From: Shewanella cutis
GTDB lineage: Bacteria > Pseudomonadota > Gammaproteobacteria > Enterobacterales > Shewanellaceae
Assembly: GCF_022410515.1 (NCBI RefSeq)
Contig: NZ_JACSDI010000010.1
Coordinates: 62,001-126,000 of the forward strand
Direction: 5' to 3'
DNA length: 64,000 nt
This document shows positions 38,448-49,093 of this stretch, piece by piece. The notes under the pieces were generated by a model that made no database searches, had not been told where the DNA came from, and saw nothing but the letters and a program-made list of their open reading frames with translations. The number at the start of each line of letters is the position of its first letter. Position 1 is the first letter of the stretch. Both the position numbers and the translations under genes were made by a program.

Positions 38448-39347
38448 TTAGGCTTGAGTTGGCTTTTTTGTCTTGAGGGCATTTTTTTCAACAAACTCGA
38501 TAATGGCCCCAGCGACATCCTTAGCGGTCGCACCTTCAATACCTTCAAGGCCTGGCGAGGAGTTCACTTCCATCACTAAAGGGCCATGGTTTGAGCGCAG
38601 TAAATCCACACCTGCAACATTTAAGCCCATGGTTTTGGCGGCGCGAATAGCAACTGAGCGTTCTTCTGGCGTGAGTTTGACTAAACTTGCCGTACCCCCA
38701 CGATGAAGGTTTGAGCGAAACTCCCCTGGCATGGCTTGACGCTTCATCGCAGCGACCACTTTATCCCCAAGGACAAAACAGCGAATATCGGCCCCGTTGG
38801 CTTCTTTGATATATTCTTGCACCATGATGTTGGCTTTTAATCCCATAAAAGCTTCAATCACACTCTCAGCCGCTTTACGAGTTTCAGCCAACACCACACC
38901 AATACCTTGAGTGCCCTCTAGCAATTTAATCACTAAAGGTGCGCCGCCGACCATATCAATTAAATCAGGAATATCACTTGGTTTGTTCGCAAAGCCCGTG
39001 ATAGGTAAACCAATGCCGCGGCGCGACATTAACTGCATTGAGCGCAGCTTATCGCGGGAGCGCGAAATGCCTACTGAATCATTGAGCGCATAGACGCCCA
39101 TCATCTCAAACTGGCGCAGCACCGCAGAGCCGTAAAAGGTAATTGATGCGCCGATACGTGGGATCACCGCATCAAAGGGCGGTAATTCTTCACCACCAAT
39201 ATGAATGCTCGATTGGCGCATATTGATGTTCATGTAACATTCAAGCGGGTTGATCACTTTAACTTCGTGACCACGTAATGTCGCAGCCTCAACGAGTCGC
39301 TTTGTGGAATATAGCTCTGGCCCTTGCGATAAGATCGCGATTCTCAT
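38448..39347 (-). CDS. rimK: RimK, ribosomal protein S6 glutamate ligase
   Basis: RimK adds glutamate residues to the C-terminus of ribosomal protein S6. This ATP-grasp enzyme has 299 residues (E. coli 300). Features are [18 protein letters not shown], the ATP-binding [32 protein letters not shown], and the Mg-binding [13 protein letters not shown]. The start at 39347 follows GGAG; five more codons are open upstream. Its position between fdx and iscX is unusual. The fdx terminator means it probably has its own promoter and is co-transcribed with iscX (69-base gap). Confidence 0.94.
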
Positions 39348-39448
39348 TCTGGTCTCCGACAACCATTACATTTTGAGGGCATAATACGCTTGCTTAGGGA
39401 TAAATCAATCATGGCTATTATCGCTTGCGCAAATGCTGGGCGCTAGAA

Positions 39449-39481
39449 GCCAAAAACCAGTCACAAAGACTGGTTTTTGGC
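39449..39481 (-). terminator. isc operon terminator after fdx
   Basis: A 14-base perfect stem (GCCAAAAACCAGTC) with a 5-base loop, 22 bases after the fdx stop. The T-rich stem continues into TTCT. Confidence 0.8.
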
Positions 39482-39502
39482 GATATAGCTAGCTTGAGTT
39501 GA

Positions 39503-39838
39503 TTAACCCTCACTCACCATATTGACTGTATACTTAGGAATTTCAATCACCAGATCGCTATCGACGACTTTGGCCTGACAGGATAAACGGCTCTCAGGCT
39601 CAAGTCCCCAAGCTTTATCAAGCATATCGTCTTCAAGTTCATCACTTGGCTCTAGTTCATCAAATCCTTCACGCACAATACAATGGCATGTAGTGCAAGC
39701 ACAGGATTTTTCACAAGCATGCTCGATATTGATGCCATTGCGCAGCGCCACATCAAGAATCGTTTCACCTACTTTGGCTTCCAACACTGCGCCATCGGGA
39801 CACAACTCAGCATGGGGAAGAAACACTAACTGGGGCAT
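39503..39838 (-). CDS. fdx: [2Fe-2S] ferredoxin of the ISC system
   Basis: This adrenodoxin-type ferredoxin supplies electrons to cluster assembly on IscU. The 111-residue protein matches E. coli Fdx in length. The cluster ligands are Cys42, Cys48, Cys51 (ACEKSCACTTCHC) and Cys87 (SRLSCQ). The DMLDKAWGLEPESRLSC segment is diagnostic. ATG 39838 is preferred over the adjacent GTG. It begins 8 bases after the hscA stop. Confidence 0.97.
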   Translation of the reverse strand: MPQLVFLPHAELCPDGAVLEAKVGETILDVALRNGINIEHACEKSCACTTCHCIVREGFDELEPSDELEDDMLDKAWGLEPESRLSCQAKVVDSDLVIEIPKYTVNMVSEG

Positions 39839-39846
39839 CACATCAC

Positions 39847-41709
39847 CTATATCTTGTCAATTGACTGACCTTTAAAGGCCACTCGAATAGAATTATCCAT
39901 ACGTTTTGCAGCAAAATCTTGAGTATGTTCATCAAGGATTTCGATCGCTTTTTTAATTGCATCTGCATCATCACTACTGGCGACTTGAACCAGCTCTGCC
40001 ATCACAGCATCAATTTGCTGACGCTCATCGCTTGTTAGCAAGTCACCATCTTTTGAGAGCGCGGCATTTAATGACTCAAGCACCCTCGCCGCCTCAACTT
40101 GCTGCTCAGCCAGCATACGACGACGAATATCTTCTTTCGCATGCTTCATCGAGTCCTTGAGCATAGTCGCGATTTCAGTATCCGATAAACCAAACGAAGG
40201 CTTCACTTGAATACTTGCTTGCACGCCGGTGGATTTCTCCATCGCGGTGACACTGAGCAGACCATCGGCATCGACTTGGAAGGTCACCCGAATATGGGCA
40301 GCTCCTGCCGCTAACGGCGGAATGCCTTTAAGCGTAAAGCGTGCGAGTGAGCGACAATCATCGACTAACTCGCGCTCACCCTGCACGACATGGAACGCCA
40401 TCGCCGTTTGTCCATCCTTAAAGGTGGTAAACTCTTGGGCGCGTGCCACGGGGATAGTCGTGTTACGAGACACCACTTTCTCCACTAAACCGCCCATGGT
40501 TTCAATCCCTAACGACAAGGGGATCACATCGAGCAGTAATAATTCAGATTCGGGTTTGTTACCGACCAAAATATCAGCCTGAATCGCCGCGCCAATGGCG
40601 ACAACGCGGTCAGGATCGATTGAAGTTAATGGCGCTTTACCAAAAAAGGCTTCAACTTGCTCACGGACTAATGGCACGCGGGTAGAGCCGCCAACCATGA
40701 CGGTTTCAAGCACTTCATCAGCCGTTACGCCCGCATCACGTAGGGTGCGGCGACAACTTGCGATGGTTTTCTTCACAAGCGCAGCAATGAGGCTCTCAAA
40801 TTGCGCCTTAGTAACCACTTGTTTGAGCACCGAACCATCGGCAAGGGTAAGACTAGCCTCAGTATCACTCGAATCGGTTAAGGCTTCTTTTACCCGGCGC
40901 GCTTCAATCAATAGCTGGCGACTTAACTGAGAGTCGATATCAGTCAGTTGCCACACTTGCTGCATATGTGCTTGTAAAAGATGATCAAAATCATCACCAC
41001 CGAGCGCCGAATCGCCCCCCGTAGCAAGTACTTCAAATACGCCACGATTCAAACGCAAAATAGAAATATCGAAGGTGCCGCCACCCAGATCGTAAATAGC
41101 GATCACGCCTTCTTGCTTTGAGTCTAAACCATAGGCAATCGCAGCTGCGGTTGGTTCATTTAATAAACGTAAAACCTTTATACCCAATAAAGACGCCGCA
41201 TCCTTAGTGCCCTGACGCTGGGAATCATCGAAATAAGCTGGCACAGTTATCACCGCGCCTTGTAGCTCGCCACCTAGAGTTTTCTCGGCGCGCTCAATCA
41301 AGGGACGTAAAATTTCGGCCGAAACTTGCACCGGATTCACTCGACCTTGCGGCGTGACAAACAGCGGTAAACCATTTTCACTGGCTTCAAATTGATATGG
41401 GAAAGATTGCTCGCCAGATTGGATATCCGTAAGACTACGTCCCATAAAACGTTTGACCGAAACGATAGTATTTTTAGGATCCTGTGCTGAACTCATGGCC
41501 GCAACATAACCCACTTCAATGCCCTCTTGAGTGTAGCGGACTATCGAAGGTAAAGAATGCTGTCCGTTTTCATCGGGCAAGGTCGCCGTTACGCCACTGC
41601 GTACAGCGGCCACAAGGGAATTAGTTGTACCTAAATCGATGCCAACGGCAAGTCTATGTTGGTGCGGCGCGGCACTTTGTCCGGGCTCAGCAATCTGCAA
41701 AAGGGCCAT
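39847..41709 (-). CDS. hscA: Fe-S chaperone HscA (Hsp70 family)
   Basis: HscA is a specialised Hsp70 that, with HscB, releases clusters from IscU by binding its LPPVK motif (present in the IscU here). The 620-residue protein has the nucleotide-binding domain ([41 protein letters not shown]). A substrate-binding domain ([18 protein letters not shown]) and a helical lid follow. The 19-residue lead before the first strand is typical for HscA and not for DnaK. It lies 67 bases after hscB. Confidence 0.97.
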   Translation of the reverse strand: MALLQIAEPGQSAAPHQHRLAVGIDLGTTNSLVAAVRSGVTATLPDENGQHSLPSIVRYTQEGIEVGYVAAMSSAQDPKNTIVSVKRFMGRSLTDIQSGEQSFPYQFEASENGLPLFVTPQGRVNPVQVSAEILRPLIERAEKTLGGELQGAVITVPAYFDDSQRQGTKDAASLLGIKVLRLLNEPTAAAIAYGLDSKQEGVIAIYDLGGGTFDISILRLNRGVFEVLATGGDSALGGDDFDHLLQAHMQQVWQLTDIDSQLSRQLLIEARRVKEALTDSSDTEASLTLADGSVLKQVVTKAQFESLIAALVKKTIASCRRTLRDAGVTADEVLETVMVGGSTRVPLVREQVEAFFGKAPLTSIDPDRVVAIGAAIQADILVGNKPESELLLLDVIPLSLGIETMGGLVEKVVSRNTTIPVARAQEFTTFKDGQTAMAFHVVQGERELVDDCRSLARFTLKGIPPLAAGAAHIRVTFQVDADGLLSVTAMEKSTGVQASIQVKPSFGLSDTEIATMLKDSMKHAKEDIRRRMLAEQQVEAARVLESLNAALSKDGDLLTSDERQQIDAVMAELVQVASSDDADAIKKAIEILDEHTQDFAAKRMDNSIRVAFKGQSIDKI

Positions 41710-41776
41710 ATGTATCCAACTTAGTAACGCCGACTCAAATCAATCGGAATCGGCAAAATAACTGCAATAGGGAAAA

Positions 41777-42301
41777 TTAATCTAGCAAAGCGTCTTCGAT
41801 ACGCGTCAGCTCATCCTGTAATTTTGCCATAAATTTAAGTTTGCGTACTTGATCTGCCGCTAACAAGGCGTCTTCGTCGCTGCCACTGCTGAGTTGTGCA
41901 GTCAATAATTTAGTCAATTTTAGACGGTAAGCCGCAAAAGAATCGTACAGTTCATTAATAATGGCTTGATGATCGGTACTCTCACGGATATCTTCTAATG
42001 CTTCGCGCCATTCCATCTGCTGCATTAAAAATGCAGTATCTTTCACCGTCGTGGTTTCATGGCTTAAATCAATACCACGCAGTGAGAGAATATGCTCAGC
42101 ACGGCGGATGGGATCTTTGAGAGTTTGATAACCATCATTGACTTGCGCAGTACGTTGCACCGACAGCAACCGTTGTTGCTCGGTATCATTGGCAAACTTA
42201 TCGGGATGCACCGCCCGTTGCAGCTCGCGGTAGCGATCTGCAAGCACTGCGGTGTCAATATCGAAGGTAGGGGAAAATTTAAACAGCTCGAAATAATTCA
42301 T
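41777..42301 (-). CDS. hscB: Fe-S co-chaperone HscB (J-domain)
   Basis: HscB delivers IscU to HscA and stimulates its ATPase. The 174-residue protein has an N-terminal J domain ([16 protein letters not shown]) with the HPD motif at residues 32-34 (AVHPDKF). A C-terminal helical bundle that binds IscU follows ([23 protein letters not shown]). Length and sequence fit E. coli HscB (171). It follows iscA after 15 bases. Confidence 0.96.
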   Translation of the reverse strand: MNYFELFKFSPTFDIDTAVLADRYRELQRAVHPDKFANDTEQQRLLSVQRTAQVNDGYQTLKDPIRRAEHILSLRGIDLSHETTTVKDTAFLMQQMEWREALEDIRESTDHQAIINELYDSFAAYRLKLTKLLTAQLSSGSDEDALLAADQVRKLKFMAKLQDELTRIEDALLD

Positions 42302-42316
42302 GCGTCAATTCGGCAA

Positions 42317-42640
42317 TTAAACAGTGAAACTCTCACCGCAACCGCACTCACCTTTTGCGTTAGGATTGTTAAATTGGAAACCTTCGTTCAGGCCTTCTTT
42401 AACAAAATCCAACTCAATGCCCTGAAGATAGATAAAGCTTTTGGCATCAATAATGATTTTTACACCATCAATATCATAAACTTCATCGTCATCGTTCAGC
42501 GCATCAACAAACTCAAGCACATAAGCCATACCTGAACAGCCTGACGTCTTTAAGCCGAGACGCAGACCAATGCCCTTGCCTCGATTTGCTAAGAAAGACC
42601 TGACGCGTTCAGTTGCCGCTGGGGTCATTGTAATTGCCAT
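42317..42640 (-). CDS. iscA: Fe-S assembly protein IscA
   Basis: This A-type carrier passes Fe-S clusters or iron to apoproteins. The 107-residue protein contains the three conserved cysteines: Cys35 (TSGCSG) and Cys99 and Cys101 (ECGCGE). It starts [17 protein letters not shown]. It is 14 bases after iscU, within the operon. Confidence 0.96.
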   Translation of the reverse strand: MAITMTPAATERVRSFLANRGKGIGLRLGLKTSGCSGMAYVLEFVDALNDDDEVYDIDGVKIIIDAKSFIYLQGIELDFVKEGLNEGFQFNNPNAKGECGCGESFTV

Positions 42641-42654
42641 CTTAACTCCAGATG

Positions 42655-43038
42655 TTACTTAGCTTGTTTAGATTTGTACTCGTCAATCGCCGCTTTAATG
42701 GCATCTTCAGCCAAAATAGAACAGTGGATTTTTACGGGTGGCAGAGCTAATTCTTCTGCAATATCAGTGTTTTTGATCGCTGCAGCTTGCTCAATTGTCT
42801 TGCCTTTAACCCACTCAGTTACCAGTGAGCTAGATGCAATCGCACTACCACAACCATAGGTTTTGAACTTAGCATCTTCGATAATACCGTCAGCACCGAT
42901 TTTAAGCTGTAACTTCATCACGTCACCGCAGGCTGGTGCGCCCACCATACCGGTTACGACTGAAGGATCGTTTTTATCAAAAGAACCAACGTTACGTGGA
43001 TTCTCATAATGATCTATCACTTTTTCACTGTAAGCCAT
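42655..43038 (-). CDS. iscU: Fe-S cluster scaffold IscU
   Basis: IscU is the scaffold on which [2Fe-2S] and [4Fe-4S] clusters form. The 127-residue protein has the cluster-binding Cys37 (APACGDV), Cys63 (YGCGSA) and Cys106 (KIHCSIL). The HscA recognition sequence LPPVK lies just before Cys106, and Asp39 is present. It is 37 bases after iscS. Confidence 0.98.
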   Translation of the reverse strand: MAYSEKVIDHYENPRNVGSFDKNDPSVVTGMVGAPACGDVMKLQLKIGADGIIEDAKFKTYGCGSAIASSSLVTEWVKGKTIEQAAAIKNTDIAEELALPPVKIHCSILAEDAIKAAIDEYKSKQAK

Positions 43039-43075
43039 GATACTGCTCCAAAATTATCTATTGTAATTGGTCGAA

Positions 43076-44290
43076 TTAATGATGAGCCCACTGCACCTGA
43101 TTCAGGTCGATGCCATCTTTGAACATCTCCCACAATGGGGACATTTCTCTTAATTTATCAATAGATTGAGTAATAACTTCGATAGCGTGGTCTATTTCTT
43201 CTTCGGTCGTAAAACGGCCGATTGAGAAACGGATTGAGCTATGGGCCATTTCATCATTTAAGCCCAGTGCACGTAACACATAGCTAGGCTCTAAGCTGGC
43301 TGATGTACAAGCCGAGCCTGATGAAACGGCTAAATCTTTTAATGCCATCATCAGCGACTCACCTTCAACATAGTTGAAGCTGACGTTAAGACTACCGCTC
43401 GTGCGCTGATTCATATCACCGTTCACATAGGTTTCTTCAATATGCTTGATGCCATTCCATAACTTGTCACGCAGCTTTGCAATTCGTGCGTTATCTGTTG
43501 CCATTTCAGCTTTTGCAATCGCAGAGGCTTCACCTAAACCGACGATTTGGTGAGTTGGCAGAGTACCGCTACGCATACCGCGTTCATGGCCACCGCCATG
43601 CATTTGTGATTCTAAACGAATGCGAGGTTTACGGCGAACATACAGTGCACCAATCCCTTTTGGGCCATACATTTTGTGGCCAGAAATGGAGATCAGATCA
43701 ACCTTAGTGGCTTGCACATCAATCGGTAATTTACCAGCGCTTTGCGCCGCATCCATATGGAAAATAATGCCTTTTGAGCGGCATAATTCACCAATGGCAT
43801 CGATATCGTGGATCACACCAATTTCGTTATTCACATGCATAATGCTGACAAGAATAGTATCGTCACGCATCGCCGCTTCTAAACGTGCCATCGGGATAAT
43901 GCCGTTAGATTCTGGTTCTAAATAGGTGACTTCAAAACCTTCACGTTCAAGTTGACGACAAGTATCTAACACAGCTTTGTGTTCAGTCTTACTGGTGATA
44001 ATGTGCTTGCCTTTCTTATTGTAGAAATGCGCAACGCCTTTGATAGCGAGGTTGTTCGACTCAGTTGCACCTGAGGTAAACACGATTTCACGGTGATCAG
44101 CATTGATAAGATCTGCCACTTGGTTGCGAGCAACATCCACTGCTTCTTCTGCTTGCCAGCCATAACGGTGAGAACGTGATGCTGGGTTACCAAAGATGCC
44201 ATCCATCGTCATGTATTGGAACATTTTTTCCGCGACTCGCGGATCGACTGGCGTGGTGGCGGCATAATCTAAATAGATAGGAAGCTTCAT
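43076..44290 (-). CDS. iscS: cysteine desulfurase IscS
   Basis: This PLP enzyme removes sulfur from cysteine and gives it to IscU, tRNA thiolation enzymes and others. The 404-residue protein has the PLP lysine in [11 protein letters not shown] and the catalytic cysteine on the mobile loop [17 protein letters not shown]. It starts [19 protein letters not shown]. It is the second gene of the isc operon, 78 bases after iscR. Length equals E. coli IscS (404). Confidence 0.98.
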   Translation of the reverse strand: MKLPIYLDYAATTPVDPRVAEKMFQYMTMDGIFGNPASRSHRYGWQAEEAVDVARNQVADLINADHREIVFTSGATESNNLAIKGVAHFYNKKGKHIITSKTEHKAVLDTCRQLEREGFEVTYLEPESNGIIPMARLEAAMRDDTILVSIMHVNNEIGVIHDIDAIGELCRSKGIIFHMDAAQSAGKLPIDVQATKVDLISISGHKMYGPKGIGALYVRRKPRIRLESQMHGGGHERGMRSGTLPTHQIVGLGEASAIAKAEMATDNARIAKLRDKLWNGIKHIEETYVNGDMNQRTSGSLNVSFNYVEGESLMMALKDLAVSSGSACTSASLEPSYVLRALGLNDEMAHSSIRFSIGRFTTEEEIDHAIEVITQSIDKLREMSPLWEMFKDGIDLNQVQWAHH

Positions 44291-44368
44291 AACACACTCC
44301 GTACTTAGCAGTCTCTGCCGAGGCTACATACAACGTACAAAAATAGTTTTTATCGTATAACAAAAAGC

Positions 44369-44830
44369 CTACAAGATGACCCTTTGTTCCTTTTGCATAG
44401 TGTCTTGCTTAAGTGAGATAAATTGCACATCTCGTTTCTGCATTAAGCCAGCAAGACTGATACCATCTAAAAAATCTGAAATTTGTTTACTTAAATCGCC
44501 CCAAAGCGAGTGAGTTAAGCAGCGAGTTCCACTCTGGCAATTGCCTAATCCTTGACAACGAGTCGCATCGACAGACTCGTCAACTGCATGAACAACCATG
44601 CCAACAGAAATATCATTTGCTTCTAAGCCTAAGCGGTAACCACCACCAGGGCCTCTGACACTGGCCACGAGGCCATGTTTGCGTAACTTTGCGAAGAGTT
44701 GTTCCAGATAGGAAAGCGAAATCCCTTGTCTTTCAGAGATATCAGCTAAGGGAACCGGTCCCGAAGCCGAGTGGATAGCCACATCGAGCATTGCGGTTAC
44801 TGCATAACGACCTTTAGATGTAAGTTTCAT
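44369..44830 (-). CDS. iscR: Fe-S regulator IscR
   Basis: IscR is an Rrf2-family repressor that represses the isc operon when it carries a [2Fe-2S] cluster. The 153-residue protein has a winged helix ([28 protein letters not shown]) and the cluster ligands Cys92, Cys98, Cys104 plus His107 ([17 protein letters not shown]), exactly as in E. coli. The start at 44830 ([10 protein letters not shown]) is chosen by alignment; three more codons are open upstream with GGAG. Tandem IscR sites lie 40-90 bases upstream. Confidence 0.96.
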   Translation of the reverse strand: MKLTSKGRYAVTAMLDVAIHSASGPVPLADISERQGISLSYLEQLFAKLRKHGLVASVRGPGGGYRLGLEANDISVGMVVHAVDESVDATRCQGLGNCQSGTRCLTHSLWGDLSKQISDFLDGISLAGLMQKRDVQFISLKQDTMQKEQRVIL

Positions 44831-44870
44831 AACTACCATAGCTCCCGTACAGGTATGGAGCTATTTCAAC

Positions 44871-44920
44871 ATACCTGAGTAAATCAGTCAAGTATAAAAC
44901 CTAGTAAACCACTCAAGTAT
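44871..44920 (-). promoter_or_regulatory. tandem IscR type 1 binding sites in the isc promoter
   Basis: Site 1 (44895-44871) reads ATACTTGACTGATTTACT then CAGGTAT on the minus strand, the type 1 IscR motif. Site 2 (44920-44896) repeats it at 18 of 25 positions directly next to it. Two adjacent sites over the promoter are also found at E. coli iscR, where they mediate feedback. The remaining gap to cysE holds no gene. Confidence 0.75.
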
Positions 44921-45118
44921 TTACGTATGCAGTCGACCAATACCCTTTAATCTTGGTGGGGTATTTAACCTTTTTCTGTCCAAAGATTCAATGCCAGAGG
45001 GCAATTAATCAGCCAAATCGGCCAGATATCGGGATCTAACGCACTATCTTGAAATGAAAGCAGAGAACACATGTCCGAAGTGTTCAAAAGCTGTGCAACA
45101 GGAGATGTGTATCAAGAT

Positions 45119-45172
45119 AAAAACGGGGTTGCAGAGTGGCTACGCTCTAGAATCAATCGCATCCACTCTGCT
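45119..45172 (-). terminator. cysE terminator
   Basis: GCAGAGTGG and CCACTCTGC form a stem with a long, partly paired loop, followed on the minus strand by AACCCCGTTTTTAT. It lies 12 bases past the cysE stop. Confidence 0.6.
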
Positions 45173-45183
45173 CTTTGTCAGGA

Positions 45184-46005
45184 CTAAATACTTGGGTCAA
45201 ACTCGTCTAGCGCACTTTGGCGCTTATCAGCAGCCGCCTTTTCAACATCGTTAAAATCGCCGACATTCAGCTCAGGCAATCTTTCGGTGCATACATCGCC
45301 GCCTAAACGCTGGATGGCTTGACACAACTCCTGCACCTTTGAATCCATTAAATGCATATGATCCAGCATTTGACCGATAGCATTTGCAACCGGATCTGGA
45401 TTATCAGGTGATACCGCGTAAGCATCGAAACCATATTTTTTGGCCATGGCACTTCGGCGCTCAGATTTTTCTTTCGATTGTGGTGATGGTGTGGCCACCA
45501 CACGCCCAGGAATACCGACCACTGTCGTATCCTTAGGCACATCTTTTACTACAACAGAATTTGAACCTACGCGCGCCCCATCATGCATGGTGATAGGGCC
45601 TAAGATTTTAGCGCCAGCACCAACAACGACGTTATTACCCAGTGTAGGATGTCGCTTACCAGCTTGCCATGTGGTTCCACCGAGTGTTACGCCGTGATAC
45701 AAAGTACAATCATCGCCAATCTCAGCCGTTTCGCCAATTACCACGCCCATACCATGGTCAATAAAAAAACGATTGCCGATGGTGGCACCAGGATGGATCT
45801 CTACACCCGTCAGCCAGCGCGAAAACGTGGATAAACAGCGAGCCATTAAGCGCCAATCACGCTTCCATAATTTATGGCTTATCCGATGCAACCAAATGGC
45901 ATGCATTCCGGGATAGTTGACCAAGATCTCAAAGGCGCTGCGCGCCGCGGGATCACGGTGATATATAGATTCAATGTCTTCTTTTAGCCTAGCTATCACA
46001 CCCAT
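45184..46005 (-). CDS. cysE: serine O-acetyltransferase
   Basis: CysE makes O-acetylserine from serine and acetyl-CoA, the committed step of cysteine synthesis. The 273-residue protein has a helical N-terminal domain ([18 protein letters not shown]). A left-handed beta-helix follows with the active-site [19 protein letters not shown] and hexapeptide repeats ([16 protein letters not shown]). The C-terminus ends in DPSI; a terminal Ile is needed in E. coli for binding to the CysK sulfhydrylase. It lies upstream of iscR on the same strand but behind a terminator. Confidence 0.96.
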   Translation of the reverse strand: MGVIARLKEDIESIYHRDPAARSAFEILVNYPGMHAIWLHRISHKLWKRDWRLMARCLSTFSRWLTGVEIHPGATIGNRFFIDHGMGVVIGETAEIGDDCTLYHGVTLGGTTWQAGKRHPTLGNNVVVGAGAKILGPITMHDGARVGSNSVVVKDVPKDTTVVGIPGRVVATPSPQSKEKSERRSAMAKKYGFDAYAVSPDNPDPVANAIGQMLDHMHLMDSKVQELCQAIQRLGGDVCTERLPELNVGDFNDVEKAAADKRQSALDEFDPSI

Positions 46006-46050
46006 TACTCAATCCTTCGCGATTAACGTTATATGCCAAGTATGCTTTGG

Positions 46051-46776
46051 CTATTTTTGTTTATTGCTCACCACTTTATCAATCGAAGTCAAAATTCCCC
46101 GAAGAATATTCATCTCTTGGCTTTCAATGCGCGCACGGCTAAACATTCGGCGAAGCTTCGTCATCACTTGACCGGGATGGTTTTTAATAATAAAGCCTGT
46201 CGATGATAAGGTACTTTCAAGATGTACAAAGAAACGCTCAAGATCGGTAGAGAGTGGATATTCTTCAACCTCTTGTGACACCTCCGTTTGGGCTAAATGT
46301 GCCACACGCGTCTCATAACAAATGATCTGCACAGCCTGCGCGAGGTTCAATGAGCTGTATTCAGGGTTAGCAGGAATCGCCACATGGTAAGTACATTGCT
46401 GTAATTCTTCATTAGTTAACCCATGATTTTCACGACCAAAGACGATGGCGACAGGCCCTGCTAAACCTTCTGTCACCAACTTTTGTCCCGCCTCGCGCGG
46501 ATCGAGCATGGGCCAGTCTAGCGTCCGACTACGGGCACTAGTCGCAATCACCAAGCTACAATCGGCAATTGCCTCTTCTAAGGAGTCCACTTTCACCAGA
46601 TGCTTTAAAATGTCCGAAGCACCTGCTGCTAAAGCGATAGATTGACCATCGACGTCACATCTTGGCTCTGCAAGGTACAGGGTAGATAACCCCATCGTTT
46701 TCATCGCTCTGGCAGTGGAGCCAATATTGCCGGGGTGCGATGTCCCCACTAAAATCACCCGAATATTACTTAGCAT
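46051..46776 (-). CDS. trmJ: tRNA (cytidine/uridine-2'-O-)-methyltransferase TrmJ
   Basis: TrmJ methylates the 2'-OH of residue 32 in tRNA anticodon loops. The 241-residue SPOUT enzyme has the N-terminal motif [21 protein letters not shown], the knot region [15 protein letters not shown], and [24 protein letters not shown]. These are typical of the TrmJ/TrmL family, and the length fits TrmJ. Divergent from suhB with about 155 bases between, the same neighbourhood (trmJ-suhB divergent) as in E. coli. Confidence 0.94.
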   Translation of the reverse strand: MLSNIRVILVGTSHPGNIGSTARAMKTMGLSTLYLAEPRCDVDGQSIALAAGASDILKHLVKVDSLEEAIADCSLVIATSARSRTLDWPMLDPREAGQKLVTEGLAGPVAIVFGRENHGLTNEELQQCTYHVAIPANPEYSSLNLAQAVQIICYETRVAHLAQTEVSQEVEEYPLSTDLERFFVHLESTLSSTGFIIKNHPGQVMTKLRRMFSRARIESQEMNILRGILTSIDKVVSNKQK

Positions 46777-46858
46777 GAAACGACTTAATTTAATTCACAA
46801 AACACAGGGAGCGAATACTATCACAGGCGTACGCGAATGCTTATATGAAAATCGGTAT

Positions 46859-46886
46859 TTGATATAACATTCAAATCGAGTATAAT
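46859..46886 (+). promoter_or_regulatory. suhB promoter
   Basis: -35 TTGATA (46859-46864), 16-base spacer, -10 TATAAT (46881-46886), followed by a GC-rich discriminator. Predicted start near 46893. Confidence 0.75.
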
Positions 46887-46904
46887 GCCGCCCGCTATTT
46901 TTAA

Positions 46905-46917
46905 CGTTCTTTAACAT
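46905..46917 (+). promoter_or_regulatory. boxA-like element in the suhB leader
   Basis: CGTTCTTTAACAT matches the rRNA boxA core (GCTCTTTAACA) at 10 of 11 positions and lies just before the ribosome site. In E. coli a boxA in the same leader recruits the Nus-SuhB complex and represses suhB. Confidence 0.65.
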
Positions 46918-46930
46918 CCAGGGGATTGCA

Positions 46931-47734
46931 ATGCATCCGATGCTGACGATTGCTGTTCGCGCTGCCCGCGCGGCCGGCCAAACTATTATGCGTGCCTACA
47001 CTGAACTTGACCGAGTTGAAGTCAGTGCTAAAGGTATCAACGATTTTGTTACCAGTGTAGACAAGGAAGCAGAAGCGGCTATTACCTATCAAATTCGTAA
47101 ATCTTACCCTGATCACACTATCGTGGGTGAAGAGAAAGGCGAAAACCGCGGTGAAAACAAAGACTATATTTGGATAGTCGATCCTCTGGATGGCACTAAC
47201 AACTTCGTTAGAGGCATTCCCCACTTTGCGGTTTCTATCGCACTCCAATACAAAGGCAAAACTGAAGTTGCCGTTGTTTATGATCCAGTTCGTGAAGAAT
47301 TATTTACCGCAATCCGTGGTAAAGGCGCCAAATTAAACGATTTCCGCATTCGCGTTACTAATGTAAATGAATTAGCACCAACGATTATCGGTACAGGTTT
47401 TCCATTTAAAGCCCGTCAACATACCGAAACCTATATGACCATCTTCGGCGAAGTGTTTGGTCATTGTTCAGACTTACGTCGCACGGGTTCTGCAGCATTA
47501 GATTTAGCCTATGTGGCCGCTGGCCGTTTAGACGGTTTCTTTGAAATCGGCTTAAAGCCATGGGATATCGCTGCTGGCGATCTGTTATGTCGTGAAGCAG
47601 GCGGCACTGTCACTGACTTTACTGGCGGTCACAACTACCTGATCTCTGGCAATATCGTTGCTGGTTCTCCGAAAGTGACCACTGAGTTAGTCAAAACCAT
47701 GCGTCCTTTATTGAACGAAGGCTTAAAGCGTTAA
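46931..47734 (+). CDS. suhB: SuhB, inositol-1-monophosphatase family and Nus-complex factor
   Basis: The 267-residue protein has the metal-binding signatures of the inositol monophosphatase fold: VGEEKGE, IVDPLDGTNNFVRGIP, and KPWDIAAGDLLCREAGG. In E. coli its essential role is in the rRNA antitermination complex with NusA, B, E and G. It starts MHPMLTIAVRAARAAGQ. A boxA-like sequence in its leader supports autoregulation. The gene is divergent from trmJ and convergent with lolE. Confidence 0.95.
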   Translation: MHPMLTIAVRAARAAGQTIMRAYTELDRVEVSAKGINDFVTSVDKEAEAAITYQIRKSYPDHTIVGEEKGENRGENKDYIWIVDPLDGTNNFVRGIPHFAVSIALQYKGKTEVAVVYDPVREELFTAIRGKGAKLNDFRIRVTNVNELAPTIIGTGFPFKARQHTETYMTIFGEVFGHCSDLRRTGSAALDLAYVAAGRLDGFFEIGLKPWDIAAGDLLCREAGGTVTDFTGGHNYLISGNIVAGSPKVTTELVKTMRPLLNEGLKR

Positions 47735-47756
47735 TCGCCTTTATCCGAAACAATAT

Positions 47757-47791
47757 CAAAAAGGCCAGTGAAGTATCACTGGCCTTTTTAT
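47757..47791. terminator. bidirectional terminator between suhB and lolE
   Basis: Stem AAGGCCAGTG/CACTGGCCTT flanked by A-run and T-run on opposite sides, so it works in both directions. Confidence 0.9.
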
Positions 47792-47842
47792 TTTGAGATT
47801 TTAAGTTTACCTAGCGCTACTTGGATTAATATTCAACACTGG

Positions 47843-49093
47843 TTATCTGCCCGCCAATGCCTGCGCGGGGCCAATTCGGCTCGCCTTCCATGCGGGATAG
47901 AGCGTTGCAATAAGGCTCATCACAAACGCTGTGGCAATGACTAAGCAGGCATCCGACAAATGCAGCTCAGAGGGAAGAAAATCCACAAAATACACATCGG
48001 CAGACAATAATTGGATCCCAAAGAGTTGCTCAATGCTACGGGCAATTGCACTGAGATTAGTCGCTGTTGCGATACCTATCACCCCGCCGAGTGCACATCC
48101 CACTAAACCGTTTAATGCGCCCTGCACCATAAAAATGCCCATCACGGATAATCGGCTAAGCCCCATGGTCATAAGGATCGCAATTTCACTGGCTTTATCC
48201 CGCACCGCCATCACCAGTGTTGAGACAATATTGAAGCAAGCCACCCCGATCACCAATACTAATACCAGGTACATTATGGTGCGAACTAATTGAATATCCT
48301 GATATAAGTGCCCTTGTGTACGGGTCCAATCACTAATATATACCGACTGGTTCAACGCATAGCCTAACTCGCGAATTTTCGCTGGTGCATCAAATACCTG
48401 CGCCACACTGATACGAACGCCCGTCACGCCTTGGTGTAAATTCAGAATATTTGCCGCATAACGCATGGGAATATAAGCCGTGGTTAATTCAAGCTCACCA
48501 CCTAAGCGATAAACACCTGACACCACAAAGCGATGGCTTTTTGCCGCACGTAAACTTCCCGCATGTTCAGGGTCGAGATCTTGTACATACAGCGCCAACG
48601 TATCGCCAACCTCGAGGCCGAGTTTTTTCAGTAAACTCTCCCCGAGGACGATGTGATTATCATCTTCACTCAAGCTTTGCCAAGTCTCTGGACTCATAAA
48701 TTGCGATAATGTCGAGACTTTTGCCTCTTGCTCAGGATCAATGCCAACGACAGCAAGCCCCTGAAAACCACCAGGCTTTTGCACTAGACCCTGCATACGA
48801 ATAAAAGGTGCCGCAGCAGTAATGCCTTCAATCTGCAGCGCGGTTTGCTCAACAGCGCGCCAGTCAGCAATCGGCTCATTCACGCCCACCACATCCGCTT
48901 GGGAGATCACCCCGAGTAAACGTTGCTCCAGCTCGCGCTCAAAACCATTCATCGCCGAGAGCACGATAATTAATACGGCTACGCCTAGGGCGATACCCGC
49001 TGTCGATGCAAAGGAAATAAAGCTAATAAAACTATTGGATTGGCGCGCACGGTAAAAACGCCAACCAATAGAGAGGGCTAATGGTACTTTCAT
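47843..49093 (-). CDS. lolE: lipoprotein-releasing ABC transporter permease LolE
   Basis: Part of LolCDE, which extracts lipoproteins from the inner membrane and hands them to LolA. The 416-residue permease has one N-terminal helix (FISFASTAGIALGVAVLIIVLSAMNGF), a large periplasmic domain, and three C-terminal helices (FNIVSTLVMAVRDKASEIAILMTMGLS). It overlaps lolD by 4 bases (ATGA). Assigned LolE rather than LolC by operon position (lolC-lolD-lolE as in E. coli) and length (E. coli LolE 414). Confidence 0.92.
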   Translation of the reverse strand: MKVPLALSIGWRFYRARQSNSFISFISFASTAGIALGVAVLIIVLSAMNGFERELEQRLLGVISQADVVGVNEPIADWRAVEQTALQIEGITAAAPFIRMQGLVQKPGGFQGLAVVGIDPEQEAKVSTLSQFMSPETWQSLSEDDNHIVLGESLLKKLGLEVGDTLALYVQDLDPEHAGSLRAAKSHRFVVSGVYRLGGELELTTAYIPMRYAANILNLHQGVTGVRISVAQVFDAPAKIRELGYALNQSVYISDWTRTQGHLYQDIQLVRTIMYLVLVLVIGVACFNIVSTLVMAVRDKASEIAILMTMGLSRLSVMGIFMVQGALNGLVGCALGGVIGIATATNLSAIARSIEQLFGIQLLSADVYFVDFLPSELHLSDACLVIATAFVMSLIATLYPAWKASRIGPAQALAGR

